From: Azolla caroliniana
Lineage: Eukaryota; Polypodiophyta
Assembly: GCA_043228905.1 (NCBI GenBank)
Contig: JBHGNT010000015.1
Coordinates: 17,918,001 to 17,982,000, forward strand
Reading direction: 5' to 3'
DNA: 64,000 nucleotides
Made by a program: the position numbers and the translations under genes. Shown one piece after another: positions 21,301 to 31,600 of this stretch (positions within the stretch are counted from its first letter, which is position 1; each line of letters starts with the position of its first letter). The notes beneath the pieces are model-generated. The model was not told the origin of the DNA, ran no database searches, and was given only the letters and a program-made list of their open reading frames with translations.

Positions 21301-22394
21301 GTTGTCAACGACACGTCTCCTATGCCGGCAATCCGGCACGTACCTTCATTTCCCATCCGAACACAGCCATGCTCACCGGCTGTGTAGGATGAGAAGTATC
21401 TTCTCTCCGGGGTCAGGTGGAACGATGCTCCGGAATCGACCACCCAGGTCGTCTCATCGCCGGCAATGTTTAGTTCACCTTCTTCGGTGATGAGCATGAT
21501 TTCTTCCTCACTTGCCGCGAGTGCCGTCGTTCCTTTCCGGTCCTGCCCTCGCCGATCCGGACCTCTCCGGTCCGTGGCTCCTCGGTATGCACCGTTTCTC
21601 TCCGGTGACTTCTTCGAATCGGTGTCGTCGGCTCCGTTGTCCTTTCGGTAATGCCGACAATTCTTCCGGAAGTGTCCCGGCTTCCCACAGTGGAAGCATG
21701 TGGGTCTTCCTCTTGACTGCGACCGGGTCCCTGACTTCTCCCGTCTTTGCGGACTCCGGTTCCATTGTCTTCCCCGTTCCGATTCTGTAAGCAGCGCCTT
21801 CGAGTCGGAGGCCGGTTCTTTATCTCTCCGATGCGCTTCTTCGTTCAAAATACTTGTCTTTACCGTTTGTAGGGACAAGTTATCTTCCGTGCAGGAGGTG
21901 CTGAGAGTCACCACCAAGTTCTCCCAGCTTTCCGGCAATGTACACATCAGAATGATGGCTTGCATTGCATCCTCCAGCGGGAACTTGATCGCCGCAAGCT
22001 GGTTCACGAATCCCATGAACGTGCTTACGTGTTCCACCATACTCTCGCCGTCCCGGTACTTGAGGTTCACTATCTTCCTCATCAGGGAGGTCCGGTTCAA
22101 CGCATTCTTCCTCTCGTAGAGGCCCGACAGCTTCCGCCACATCTCATATGCGTTGATGTCATTCGCCACATGTTGTAGAACGCTCACGTCGACGTATTGC
22201 CGAATGGTTGCAACGGCTTTCTGGTTCAGAAGCCTCCATTCCGACTCAAGTACCCCCTTCGGTATTTCCGACCTGTCAATCGGTTCGTACAGGTCCCGAA
22301 CAATCAGAAGATCCTCCATCTTGATCTTCCAGTCGGCGTAATTCTGCGCATTCAGCACCATCGTCCCCGGCTGCCCGTTGCCGCCGCCTTCCAT
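18321..22394 (-). pseudogene. pol: Copia B3 gag-pol polyprotein, one nonsense codon in integrase
   Basis: Minus strand from ATG 22394 (MEGGGNGQPG) to TGA 18321. Gag (DUF4219/UBN2-type) with YADWKIKMEDLL, then the CCHC knuckle CFHCGKPGHFRKNC; protease VVDSGASFHLTP; integrase zinc finger HKRLCHMSEKGMK..CTDCLVGKQ, catalytic VTFIDDHSRKLW, RADNGGEYRG and PELNGLAERMN; RT LLLYVDDMLIVG; RNase H LSTTEAEYMAA. The only break is TAG at 20619-20621, between the second and third catalytic integrase residues, where B1 and B2 have GAG (Glu). A recently active copy with one disabling G-to-T-type change. Confidence 0.9.
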
Positions 22395-22409
22395 TTTCTG
22401 CAGCAGCCC

Positions 22410-22421
22410 GCTCTGATACCA
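22410..22421 (-). other. Copia B3 primer binding site (initiator tRNA-Met)
   Basis: TGGTATCAGAGC on the minus strand, 3 bp inside the 5' LTR. Confidence 0.9.
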
Positions 22422-22424
22422 AAT

Positions 22425-23051
22425 TGACGGAAAAATCGACACTTTCCAAACTCCACCTCTCGGCCACAACCAAGGAAACACACGAATCGTTGTTGCAGAA
22501 AATGGGAAATGCAAAAGTAAATAAGTGGACACACGATTTATCGTGGAAAACCCTGTACGGGAAAAACCATGGGAGTACAAGACTCCGAACCAAAACTATG
22601 CACAGAGAAATATACAATGGCGAGCTGCAAGGCGACGACCTTGAGCTCGCTGTCCTCGCCACAGGCGGCGGAATTACACAGAGGCGTCGACCTCTTCCTC
22701 TCTCACGCTCTATCTCTCTCACGGCTGCTCTCTCTCTCTCTCACGGCTGCTCTCTCTCTTCACTCCTCTTGAGTGGAAAAACAGAAAAATGAGTAGCAAC
22801 ATTAAAACTGTTTGCCCTAAGTCATATTTATACACATATGACTTTAGGGCTATTTACAACTATAGCCTCAAGGGCCCTTGGCAAACATATTCACAGATAT
22901 GTCCCCGCATCCGGATCTCTCTCCGGGTACATTCGTCATCCGGCTCCGAAGCCGGGGTCTTCATCATCCGGTTCCGAAACCGCAACCGGGCTTGTCGTCA
23001 TTCATCTCCGACATCCGACCATCCCATCCGAAAGGGACCGTAAACCCAACA
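22425..23051 (-). repeat. Copia B3 5' LTR
   Basis: TGTTGGG..CCGTCA on the minus strand. TATA region TATAAATATGAC near 22830. U3 has the GC-rich hairpin CCCGGCTTCGGAGCCGG common to all B elements. Unlike B1 and B2 it carries a longer CT-rich stretch and a different U5 end. Confidence 0.9.
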
Positions 23052-23056
23052 ATTCT

Positions 23057-24561
23057 GAGCACCTCCCGCAACGACAGTTCCACCTTGCTGTCGAGGATTC
23101 GTTCTTCCAGGACCTTTCGTAGGTCCGTGGTTCTTTCGATCTCCGTGCCCAAACGGTATCCGCCCTTCTTGTGGTTATCCCGAGCACTGGACTCACTGGC
23201 CTCATTCCGTTTCGGCCCGAATCGGGTTTCGTATCTTTGTGAGGGTCTAGCCCCTCCGGTTTTACCTACCCGTTTGTCTTCAACTAGAGCCTCGTAGTTC
23301 GGGCAAGCTGCTTCGATGAAACCCGTCTTTTCTTCGACCGGGTCACTCCACCCGGTTACCCCTGGACCCGCTTTTCCGCGCGGTCCGCCTCGTCTTTCTT
23401 TAGTCGGGCACCGACAAGGCCTTCCAGCACCGTCGGCCAGAACCCGGCTTTGCTCTCCTTCCGGGCCTCGCTGCCTCCGACCCGAATACCGGCTGACGCT
23501 GAGTAGTGGACGGTCTCCGCGTGCCAGGCCGCCGCCTTTTCCATCAGCCTTTTCATTCCTCCTCGCCCGTCGTTCCGGTTCAGGGCCCTCCAGGTATTGC
23601 TGGCATGCACCCGACCTTCCCATAGGTACACTACCCTGCTTCTCAAAGCCTGCATAAAGTCCCCGCAGTCTTTTCGGACGTGGCCGACCTCGTCGCACCA
23701 CATGCACCTATTTCCTTCCGGAGGCCGTCGGTGACGAGCCTGATCGCCGCCTTCCCTCCGAGCCTGGGCGATCTGGAGTTCCTTTACCGCCCGTGTCAAC
23801 TCCTCCAAAGCTGTCCCCCCGGACGAGCCTCTGACCTCGCCGGTCGAAGCCGAACCAGTTTCGAGCCACTCCCGGGTCTCTTCCCGTCACGCCTGCGGTA
23901 TCGGTTCGAGATTCCTTGCTGCGACAGGACCCGCCCCGATCGCCCCTGTATCAGCCCACTCCCACTGTTTGTCAAAACATCCGCAGACTCTTTTTACTAC
24001 GGCCCAGTCGGCCGTCAGCCCGTCTTCGGTTTCCAGTAAGGAGCCCACTTGCTCCCAATCCCGTGCATCAACCGATTTGACAAACAGTAGGACACGACTT
24101 GTGTCCAGAACGGTCCGATCGAGCACCGAAAGGCGCGCAAAGCGATCCTCAAACTCCCGGAGGAGTGCCGACGCATTTCTTCCTTTGTCGGGGGACTCCA
24201 CCCACTCCATGAAGCCCCGCTTCGAAAGTCGAAGCGCGTCATCCAGCCCGTATTTCTCCAGGAGCCCTCCTTCGAACTCCTCCCAGGTCCGGCTCTCCGC
24301 CCGGACCTCGAGCACCTCCGCATGGATGCCCGGCATCGCCACTCGAGGGAATCCGGCAAGACGCCTCTCTTCCGGAATATCCCTCATCAACATCTCCGCC
24401 CGGTAGGATGCCAAATAACTCGTGGCATCCTTTCCACTGAACCGGCCGATCATACCGACGATCGCCTCAATAGCCCTGTCAAGGGCGCCGGTGCCCTCGC
24501 GCGCGCTCATTATCCGGTCCACGATCGAAGCCATGGCCTCTGCAAGATCCGACCCCCTCAT
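23057..24561 (-). pseudogene. gag: Gypsy-2 Gag, capsid and CCHC knuckle, TGA and frameshift
   Basis: Minus strand. I place the start at 24561 (MRGSDLAEAMAS), because Gypsy-4 keeps the same Met and context (58584) while the upstream Met at 24588 is not conserved. Capsid: IGRFSGKDATSYLASYRAEM, TWEEFEGGLLEKYGL, FMEWVESPDKG, FEDRFARLSVLD. An in-frame TGA near 23889 (CGA to TGA fits) is followed by EELTRAVKELQIAQARR, the knuckle CMWCDEVGHVRKDC (near 23690), and GRGGMKRLMEKAA. A 1-nt loss near 23365 shifts the frame before VTGWSDPVEEK. The sequence ends at the B3 insertion (target attct, 23052-23056). Confidence 0.75.
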
Positions 24562-24583
24562 CTTCTGCTCCTCTGCCGCCTGT

Positions 24584-24601
24584 TTCACGTCGGGTTCACC
24601 A
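24584..24601 (-). other. Primer binding site, tRNA-Trp, Gypsy-2
   Basis: Minus strand TGGTGAACCCGACGTGAA, complementary to the 3' end of plant tRNA-Trp (..TTCACGTCGGGTTCA plus CCA) as I remember it. It lies 12 bp inside the 5' LTR. Confidence 0.6.
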
Positions 24602-24613
24602 AATATGCCGCGT

Positions 24614-25253
24614 TGTTACGCGCGTGCGTGGAGAAAAGAGGCGGGACCACCGGGGTCTTGAACCGAAGAGCAGGTGGTAGGAGGGGAAAGAGAAAGAGAG
24701 AGACAACTGGTTACGTATGAGCAAAGAAACACAGGGACACGGCCCGTCAACGCAGAAGACGCGAATGGACACAAAGACAGAGAAACACGAATGTTTGTAT
24801 ATTAACAAATGACACAAACAACAGAGCACACGAGCGGTTACAACCGAACAGGCCGGCGAACAGATGTCGATGCCTGCTCGTCTGCGCACGAAAGGGGATA
24901 GGATTGAGGTGCTGCCGGAAGCACACGGGCGTTCCTCGAAGCAGCGCGAGCCTCTCGAAAACCTGCAGAGAAGAGCAATAGAGAACAATAGAGGAGAAGC
25001 GTTCGGTTACGGTCCGACAGCACTTCGTCCTCCTCAATGCGCGATCCCCTCTCCCCCGCGTCTCCCTCTCTTTTATAGCTTCAGGAAGGGAGCCGTCTCC
25101 CTCATTTACTTCCTACCTACCGAATCTAACTACCCCCGCATATGCCTATGTACCTAATTCCCTATTATATACATTAAAGGGCGCACACGCGTCAAGAGCC
25201 GGTTCACGCGCGCTATGCACCGATTGCGCTAAGGGATGATTTTCTTCACGACA
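24614..25253 (-). repeat. Gypsy-2 5' LTR (640 bp)
   Basis: Plus-strand ends TGTTACGCG and CTTCACGACA. Minus-strand TATA candidate CTATAAAAGAG near 25070. Colinear with the Gypsy-4 LTR (about 648 bp without its insertion), sharing CTGCCGGAAGCAC and GTCTGACAGCACTTCGTCC-type blocks. Confidence 0.8.
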
Positions 25254-25268
25254 ACGTCGGGTTCACCC
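25254..25268 (-). other. Gypsy-1 primer binding site (tRNA-Trp), cut by Gypsy-2
   Basis: Minus strand GGGGTGAACCCGACGT, matching the Gypsy-2 site TGGTGAACCCGACGTGAA. Gypsy-2 inserted at the ACGT of this site, so the empty-site sequence is known from the tRNA match itself. Confidence 0.6.
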
Positions 25269-25271
25269 CTT

Positions 25272-25455
25272 AATTATGTGACCATGAAAATCCGTCACTA
25301 TGTGCGGATCGTGAGGCGGAACCACCGGGGTCCTGGACCGGAAGGATTTGAAGTTTGCACTAGTTTAGCGAGAAAGTATTTAAGATAGATTGAAAGAGAG
25401 AGAGATTGAGATAAGATAGAACGCTTGACTTTAGATTGAGAGAGATTAAGATTGA
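25272..25455 (-). repeat. Gypsy-1 5' LTR remnant
   Basis: Near-copy of 9403-9600 (GTGCGGATCGTGAGG, GGATTTGAAGTTTGCACTAG, AGATTGAAAGAGAGAGA). It stops abruptly at 25455, where copia A3 RNase H codons begin, so about 260 bp and the outer LTR end were deleted. Confidence 0.7.
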
Positions 25456-25485
25456 ATTGCTCATGCACAAAGTGATAATGCATTT

Positions 25486-26417
25486 TGTTGAGTGGCAAGC
25501 TCAACCGGATCTGCATCGGCTGAATAAGCCTGAGTCGGATCGGCATCCGGAAGGATGAGTCGGATCGGTGAGCCGGTGAGCTAGGGAGCCGGTTAGCCAG
25601 ATCTAGCAGTAACTGGAAGCCTAGTAACAACCTAGACTACTAGGTAGTTAATGTCTCGTAGTTAGTGTCAGACGCTCGTGTGAGTATTGAAGTACACCGT
25701 ACTTCTGTCAGTCCTCTTAGGACCATAGTTCCTAATATTTGCATACGTCCAATTTACTGGACGTACGCAAACATTTGCAAACGTACGCGTATGATATGCA
25801 ATATTCGTTTGACTTTTTTTTTTCCTTTATAAATTTTTTTATATTTATAATTCTTTGTGAATAGAATAGAAGTGACGTTTGACACACACACTCTCTCTCT
25901 CACACACACACGAGAACTGACAGATCTTCTCTCTTTACAAAATCTAGATATCTAATATACATATTACACACTCCCTCACACAGACAAAACCCATAGCTCC
26001 TCTCTCTCTCTCTCTCTCTCTAGAGTCTAGATATACACTCAACCACTGTCTCCTCACACATGCAAAACAAGGCTTCTCTCTCTAGACCACACACACTCTC
26101 TCTTTGTCTCTCTTTCTCTTTGTCTCTCTCCCTCACACACACACACACACACACACACACTATTTTCACCATATGTATATATCTGTGTACTGTGTATGGA
26201 TTTCAATCATACTTGGAGCCTTTTCACGTATGAGTATGATATGAATATTGGCGTTTGAGTATGACACAAATGGGACGTATGGCTAGAACTATGCTTAGGA
26301 CTTGTATAAATAGTGTTGTTGAGCACGTTGTATGTACAGAGAATTTTACAGAGTTGTTGATAATAGATTTAAGTTGTTCTGCTCTTTCTTTGTCTCTCCT
26401 ACGTACCTTCTGTGTGT

Positions 26418-26460
<43 letters not shown>

Positions 26461-26510
26461 GTTATCCGTCTAAGTTGGTTGTCTAACACTTCCACACCTT
26501 CGTTTTTTCA
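25486..26510 (+). repeat. Copia A2 5' LTR, enlarged by a MITE
   Basis: TGTTGAGT to TTTTTTCA, 1,025 bp against 425 bp for its partner. The excess is the 570-bp MITE plus its 8-bp duplication and a longer CT microsatellite near 26421-26456. TATA box TATAAATAG at 26305. Confidence 0.9.
25724..26293. mobile_element. hAT-like MITE inside the copia A2 promoter
   Basis: 570 bp between 8-bp target duplications CTTAGGAC (25716-25723, 26294-26301). The empty site is preserved in the 3' LTR at 37556-37563. Terminal inverted repeats start CATAGTTC and extend imperfectly to CATACGTCC.ATTT, with a gap. No coding capacity. The 8-bp duplication and short inverted ends fit a non-autonomous hAT. The inside is rich in CT and CA microsatellites (25890-25910, 26000-26020, 26130-26160). 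Confidence 0.8.
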
Positions 26511-26522
26511 TGGTATCAAAGC
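26511..26522 (+). other. Copia A2 primer binding site
   Basis: TGGTATCAAAGC directly after the LTR. One mismatch to the initiator tRNA-Met complement TGGTATCAGAGC. Confidence 0.85.
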
Positions 26523-26602
26523 ACGAGGGTTGAGAACCTTTGCAGCCAACATCAACGTCTGGAGACAAACCCGAAGACCCGGTAAGAACAGAAAGAGAAG
26601 TG

Positions 26603-28022
26603 ATGGACAGAGGAATGGCTAGCTCGCTCTCAGTGGAGAAGCTCGACAGATCCAACTACGCATCTTGGTCATACAAGATGCACCAGTACCTACTTGGGCA
26701 TGGTTACTAGAGCTATGTCAACGGAGCTAACGACACAACACTTGATGTGGCACACAAGGACTTCCCAGTGTGGGAACAAGTGGCAAGCAAAGTGATGTAC
26801 TGCTTTGCGTCCAGTGTCGGAGACTAGCTGTTGAGCCATGTCCGAGATGCCAAGACGCCAAAAGAAGCTTGGGGAAACCTGAAGAAGGTTTTCGCGGCAA
26901 GCATTATGGCTCGGAAGCTACAACTCCGACAGGAGTTGAGCAATGTCCGACAGAAGGACATGTCGATAGCGGATTACACGATCCGAATCAAAGAGATCTG
27001 TGACTCACTTGCCTCTACCAATGTCACTATAGAGGAAGATGAGATGGTGCAGATCTATCTTGGGGGCCTAGCGTCTAAGTTCAGAGCGTTTTGAACGGCG
27101 GTATGTACAAGGGAGAATACGCCGTCATTTTTCGACTTACAGTCGATGCTCCTTGTAGAAGAGAACCACGCCGGTGCGTCAACAAGTGCACCCACCGATA
27201 GTCGAATGCTGTATACGGAGGCGGATTGGCCCTGTGAGCGTGGTGGACGAGGCGGGTCGGCTCACAATGGTAGCGGCTGGCAAGAGTAGGAACGAAGGTA
27301 CAGAGAACATGTCGACAACAATTCCGGCCCTCCACAAGCAGGGGGAGTCAAGGCGGGGCCGGAGGCCGGCAAGCAAAGGTCGACACGGAATGCTGGTACT
27401 GTGGTAAAAAGGGCCACAGAGAAAGTGAGTGCTGGAAGAAGCGCACCGATTCGGACAGATGCGAATACGGCAAGGCCGGCAGAGAGAACCGGCAATACTC
27501 GCACTACGCAGAAGGATCGGGAGGATCCAAAACCGGAAAAGCTAGTAAAGGGCCAGCCTTGGTGATGAAACACGAGGCTAACTCGATGAAGAAGACCACT
27601 TCCAAATCGGAGGAAGTGTGGTACGTTGATTCCGGTGCGTTGAATCACATTTCGAGCCACAGAGAGTGGTTCTCTTTCTTGGAGAAACCGGAACAACTGG
27701 GAGTCGTCGAAACCGGAGACGATACTCCTCACCCAATCGTGCATGTTAGAGAAGTCCCTTTGGGCCACTTTGAACAGAGAGGGAAGCTGATGAACGTATT
27801 ACACATTCCGACTATCACGAAGAACCTGGTGTCAGTCGGTCAGATCGTTGGCCAAGGGATGCAGGTGCGGTTTACGCACCTTGGGTGCTTCATCGAGGAA
27901 GAGGGCCAGATTATTGCGTAAGGGCGGAGAGATGGGAGGATGTTCATCCTCGACACCAATGACGTCGGCACCGCTTTGTTCGCCAAAGGACAGAATATTG
28001 AATCGGATATTGATCTCTAGCA
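26603..28022 (+). pseudogene. gag: Copia A2 Gag, zinc knuckle, protease and pre-integrase start, broken
   Basis: From ATG 26603 (MDRGMASSLSVEKLD): copia Gag with NYASWSYKMHQYLLG, HVRDAKTPKEAWGNLKKVF and MSIADYTIRIKEICD. Stops in this frame: TAG 26708, TAG 26825, TGA 27092; the first two fit CAG to TAG and the last CGA to TGA. The CCHC knuckle CWYCGKKGHRESEC is near 27390 in a shifted frame. Protease WYVDSGALNHISSH follows near 27620 and the pre-integrase part LVSVGQIVGQGM near 27830. The segment ends where copia B1 inserted (target tagca, 28018-28022) and resumes at 33363. Confidence 0.85.
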
Positions 28023-28635
28023 TGTTGGGATTACGATCCCTTCGGATGGGATGGTCGGATGTCGGAGATGAATGCCGACGAGCCCGGTTTCGGTTTCGGA
28101 ACCGGATGATGAAGACCCCGGCTTCGGAGCCGGATGACGAATGTACCCGGAGAGAGATCCGGATGCAGCGACATATCCGTGAATACGTTTGCTAAGGGCC
28201 CCTGAGGCTATAGTTGTAAATAGCCCCAAAGTCATATATGTATAAATATGACTTAGGGCAAACAGTTTTATTGCTGCTGATCATTTTTCTGTTTTTCCAC
28301 TCAAGAGGAGTGAAGAGGGAGCAGCCGTGAGAGAGAGAGAGAGAGAAAGAGCGTGAGAGAGGAAGAGGACGACGCCTCTTTGTATTTCCACCTCCTGTGG
28401 CGAGGACAGCGAGCTCAAGGTCGTCGCCTTGCAGCTCGCCATTGTATACTTCTCTGTATAGTGTTGGTTTGGAGTCTGGTACTCCCGTGGTTTTTCCCGT
28501 CTAGGGTTTTCCACGTTAATCCCTGTGTGTTCGCGTTTTGTTTCTCTTTGTGGTTCCTATTTTCTGCTCCATTGATTCGCGCTTACTCGGTTGTGGCCGA
28601 GTGGTGAAGGTGAATCGAAGCGTCGATTCCCAACA
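28023..28635 (+). repeat. Copia B1 5' LTR
   Basis: TGTTGGGATTACG to TTCCCAACA. TATA box TATAAATA at 28241. U3 holds two GC-rich inverted repeats (28084-28105 and 28117-28132, the second CCGGCTTCGGAGCCGG). A GA-rich stretch lies at 28330-28350. Confidence 0.95.
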
Positions 28636-28665
28636 AACTGGTATCAGAGCGAACTGCTGCAGAAA

Positions 28666-31600
28666 ATGGAAGGCGGCGGCAGCGGGCAGCCGGGGATGAT
28701 GGTGCTGAATGCGCAGAATTACGCTGACTGGAAGATCAAGATGGAGGATCTTCTGATTGTTCGGGACCTGTACGAACCGATTGACAGGTCGGAAATACCG
28801 AAGGGGGTACTTGAGTCGGAATGGAGGCTTCTGAACTGGAAAGCCGTTGCAACCATTCGGCAATACGTCGACGTGAGCGTTCTACAACATGTGGCGAACG
28901 ACACCAACGCATATGAGATGTGGCGGAAGCTGTCGGGCCTCTATGAGAGGAAGAATGCGTTGAACCGGACCTCCCTGATGAGGAAGATAGTGAATCTCAA
29001 GTACCGGGACGGCGAGAGTATGGTGGAACACGTAAGCACGTTCATGGGATTCGTGAATCAGCTTGCGGCGATCAAGTTCCCGTTGGAGGATGCAATGCAA
29101 GCCATCATCCTGATGTGTACATTGCCGGAAAGCTGGGAGAACTTGGTGGTGACTCTCAGCACCTCCTGCACAGAAGATAACATGTCCTTACAAACGGTAA
29201 AGACAAGTATTTTGAACGAAGAAGCGCCTCGGAGAGATAAAGAACCGGCCTCCGACCCGAAGGCGCTGCTTACCGAATCGGATCGGGGAAGACAATGGAA
29301 CCGGAGTCCGCAAAGACGGGAGAAGTCGGGGACTCGGTCGCAGTCAAGAGGAAGGCCCACATGCTTCCACTGTGGGAAGCCGGGGCACTTCCGAAAGAAT
29401 TGTCGGCATTACCGAAAAGACAACGGAGCTGACGACACCGATTCGAAGAAGTCACCGGAGAGAAACGGTGCATACCGGGGAGCCACGGACCGGAGAGGTT
29501 CGGATCGGCGAGGGCAGGACCGGAAAGGAACAACGGCACTCGCGGCAAGTGAGGAAGAAATCATGCTCATCACCGAAGAAGGTGAACTAAACATTGCCGG
29601 CGATGAGACGACCTGGGTGGTCGATTCCGGAGCATCGTTCCACCTGACCCCGGAGAGAAGATACTTCTCATCCTACACAGCCGGTGAGCATGGCTGTGTT
29701 CGGATGGGAAATGAAGGTACATGCCGGATTGCCGGCATAGGAGACGTGTGGTTGACAACCCCGACCGGATGCAAAATGCTGCTGAAGGATGTCCGACACG
29801 TTCCGAAGGTTCGATTGAACCTGATTTCGGCCGGGAGGCTAGACGATGAAGGCTACACAGGTAGCATCCGGAACGGCGTAATGAAGTTCAGCAAGGGGAG
29901 CCTGATAGTGGCTCGGGCCCGGAAAGACAACACACTGTACCTGATGAATGCCCGGTTATGTCCGGAAGAGCTGAACGTGGCAGCCGACACTGCCGGTGAG
30001 CTGTGGCACAAGAGACTGTGTCACATGAGTGAGAAGGGGATGAAGAGGCTTGCAGAAGACAACCTTATTCCAGTGAAGCATGTGCACCTGGAGAAGTGCA
30101 CCGATTGCCTGGCCGGTAAGCAGAACCGAACCTCCTTCCACTCAAGGCCACCGACGAGACGTAGCGCACCATTGGAGTTGGTGCACACTGATGTGTGTCA
30201 GGTAGAAACGAAGTCACATGGCGGAGCCCAGTACTTCGTAACATTCATTGATGATCACAGCCGGAAGCTGTGGACGGCACCGCTGAAGACAAAGGACCAA
30301 GTGTTGTGCGTCTTCAAAGAACTCCACGCGAGAGTGGAAAGGGAATCCGGCAAGAAGCTGAAAGCGATACGAGCGGATAACGGAGGGGAATACCGGGGGC
30401 AGTTCCAGGAGTACTGTCGCTCGAAGGGAATCCGGCTCGAGTTTACTGTGCCGAAGACGCCGGAACTAAACGGGCTGGCCGAGAGGATGAACCGGACCAT
30501 AATGGAGAGGGTCCGGAGTATGCTGGCGCATGCGAAATTACCCAAGGGGTTTTGGGCTGAGGCAATGTCGACGACGACATACGTGATAAACAGATCACCC
30601 TCAGTACCTTTGGACGGAGACACGCCGCAGAAAGTGTGGACCGGTAAGGAAGTGTCCTACCGGCATCTGAAGGTGTTCGGGTGTCTCGCATACGTGCATG
30701 TGGCAAAGGACCGGAGAGGAAAGCTAGATCCAAAGACCCGGCCATGCATATTCCTCGGTTACAGCGACGACGAGTTCGGCTACCGAGTATGGGACCCGGT
30801 CGACAAGAAGATATTCAGGAGTCGAGACATCATCTTCATGGAGGACAAGACACTCGCCGACTGGGAGTCGGAGAAGAAGATGAAGAGCTCCAAGTCGACC
30901 GGTGAGGATCAACTCTACGAGGAGCAGTCCCGACCGGCAAGGGACCGGTTAGCACTCGAGGATCCGGCCGAAGACGGTGAAGAAACAGAACCGGCCGAAG
31001 ATGATGAAAATGATACCGGAACCGGCCCCGATCCCGAAATGGATTCGGATGAAGAAGAATCGGAAGAACCGGTTACCGAAGCTCCGGAACAGAGATATCC
31101 TCTAAGAGAGAGAAGGGCCCCCCGGAGATTTCCGGAACCAGAGCACGTGCTGCTAACCGACGAGGGGGAGCCGGAGAGCTTTGAAGAAGCAAAGCACGAC
31201 ACCCAGAGCCGCAGGTGGTTGAGTGCCATGCAGGACGAGATGGATTCCCTGCATGAGAACCACACATATGAACTTGTGGAGTTGCTGAAAGGAAAGCGGG
31301 CACTTCGAAACAAGTGGGTGTTCAAGCTGAAACCGGGAGATGCCGGAAACCCCCCGAGATACAAAGCCAGGATCGTGGTGAAGGGGTTTCAGCAGAAGAA
31401 GGGCGTCGACTTCGACGAAATATTTGCCCCGGTAGTGAAGATGACCTCCATCCGGACGGTGCTGAGCATAGCGGCAAGCATGGACCTCGAGGTAGAACAG
31501 ATGGACGTGAAGACGACATTCCTTCACGGCGACCTCGATGAAGAGATCTACATGCAGCAACCGGAAGGATTCGAGAAGAAAGGGAAGGAGCACCTTGTGT

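Larger units (their letters stand above)
17684..23051 (-). mobile_element. Copia B3, near-complete Ty1/copia element
   Basis: Both LTRs are 627 bp (22425-23051 and 17684-18310) and differ at 5 positions by eye, one being the terminal base at 17684. The target duplication attct flanks it (17679-17683, 23052-23056). It has an initiator tRNA-Met primer site and one gag-pol frame of 1,358 codons with a single nonsense codon. Inserted in Gypsy-2 gag/protease codons. Confidence 0.95.
14890..25253 (-). mobile_element. Gypsy-2, Ty3/gypsy element inserted in the Gypsy-1 primer site
   Basis: Minus-strand order: 5' LTR 25253-24614, tRNA-Trp primer site 24601-24584, gag 24561 to 23057, [copia B3 17684-23051], gag end/protease to 17063, pre-RT 17069-16190, RT and RNase H missing, integrase to 14936, LTR stub 14935-14890. 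Target ACGT is visible on the high side (25254-25257); the low side was lost with the rest of the 3' LTR. Confidence 0.8.
9403..25455 (-). mobile_element. Gypsy-1, Ty3/gypsy element of the tRNA-Trp group, interrupted
   Basis: Minus-strand order: 5' LTR remnant 25455-25272, primer site 25268-25254, [Gypsy-2 14890-25253], gag 14888-14100, [AT-rich insertion 13385-14099], gag end and protease to 12422, pol 12428-9940, SINE-like insert 9918-9855, 3' LTR 9845-9403. The two LTR pieces match closely over their shared 175 bp (GGATCGTGAGG.GGAACCACCGGG and following). RNase H and the pol C-terminus are deleted. The target on the low side is CCGT; the high side is truncated at copia A3 sequence. Confidence 0.75.

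Noticed and set aside
24561-24588. Gypsy-2 Gag starting at the upstream ATG 24588
   Set aside because: Gypsy-4 has no ATG or open frame at that position, while both keep MRGS at 24561/58584.
9403-25253. Fungal contamination, because this gypsy type is also common in fungi
   Set aside because: The elements are nested both inside and around plant copia elements with matching target duplications, so they belong to the same chromosome.
25890-26160. A gene or promoter element in the CT/CA-rich DNA
   Set aside because: Simple-sequence microsatellites inside the MITE; no open frame of note.
25724-26293. Mutator-like or CACTA classification of the MITE
   Set aside because: The duplication is 8 bp (not 9 or 3), and the ends are not CACTA and not long inverted repeats.
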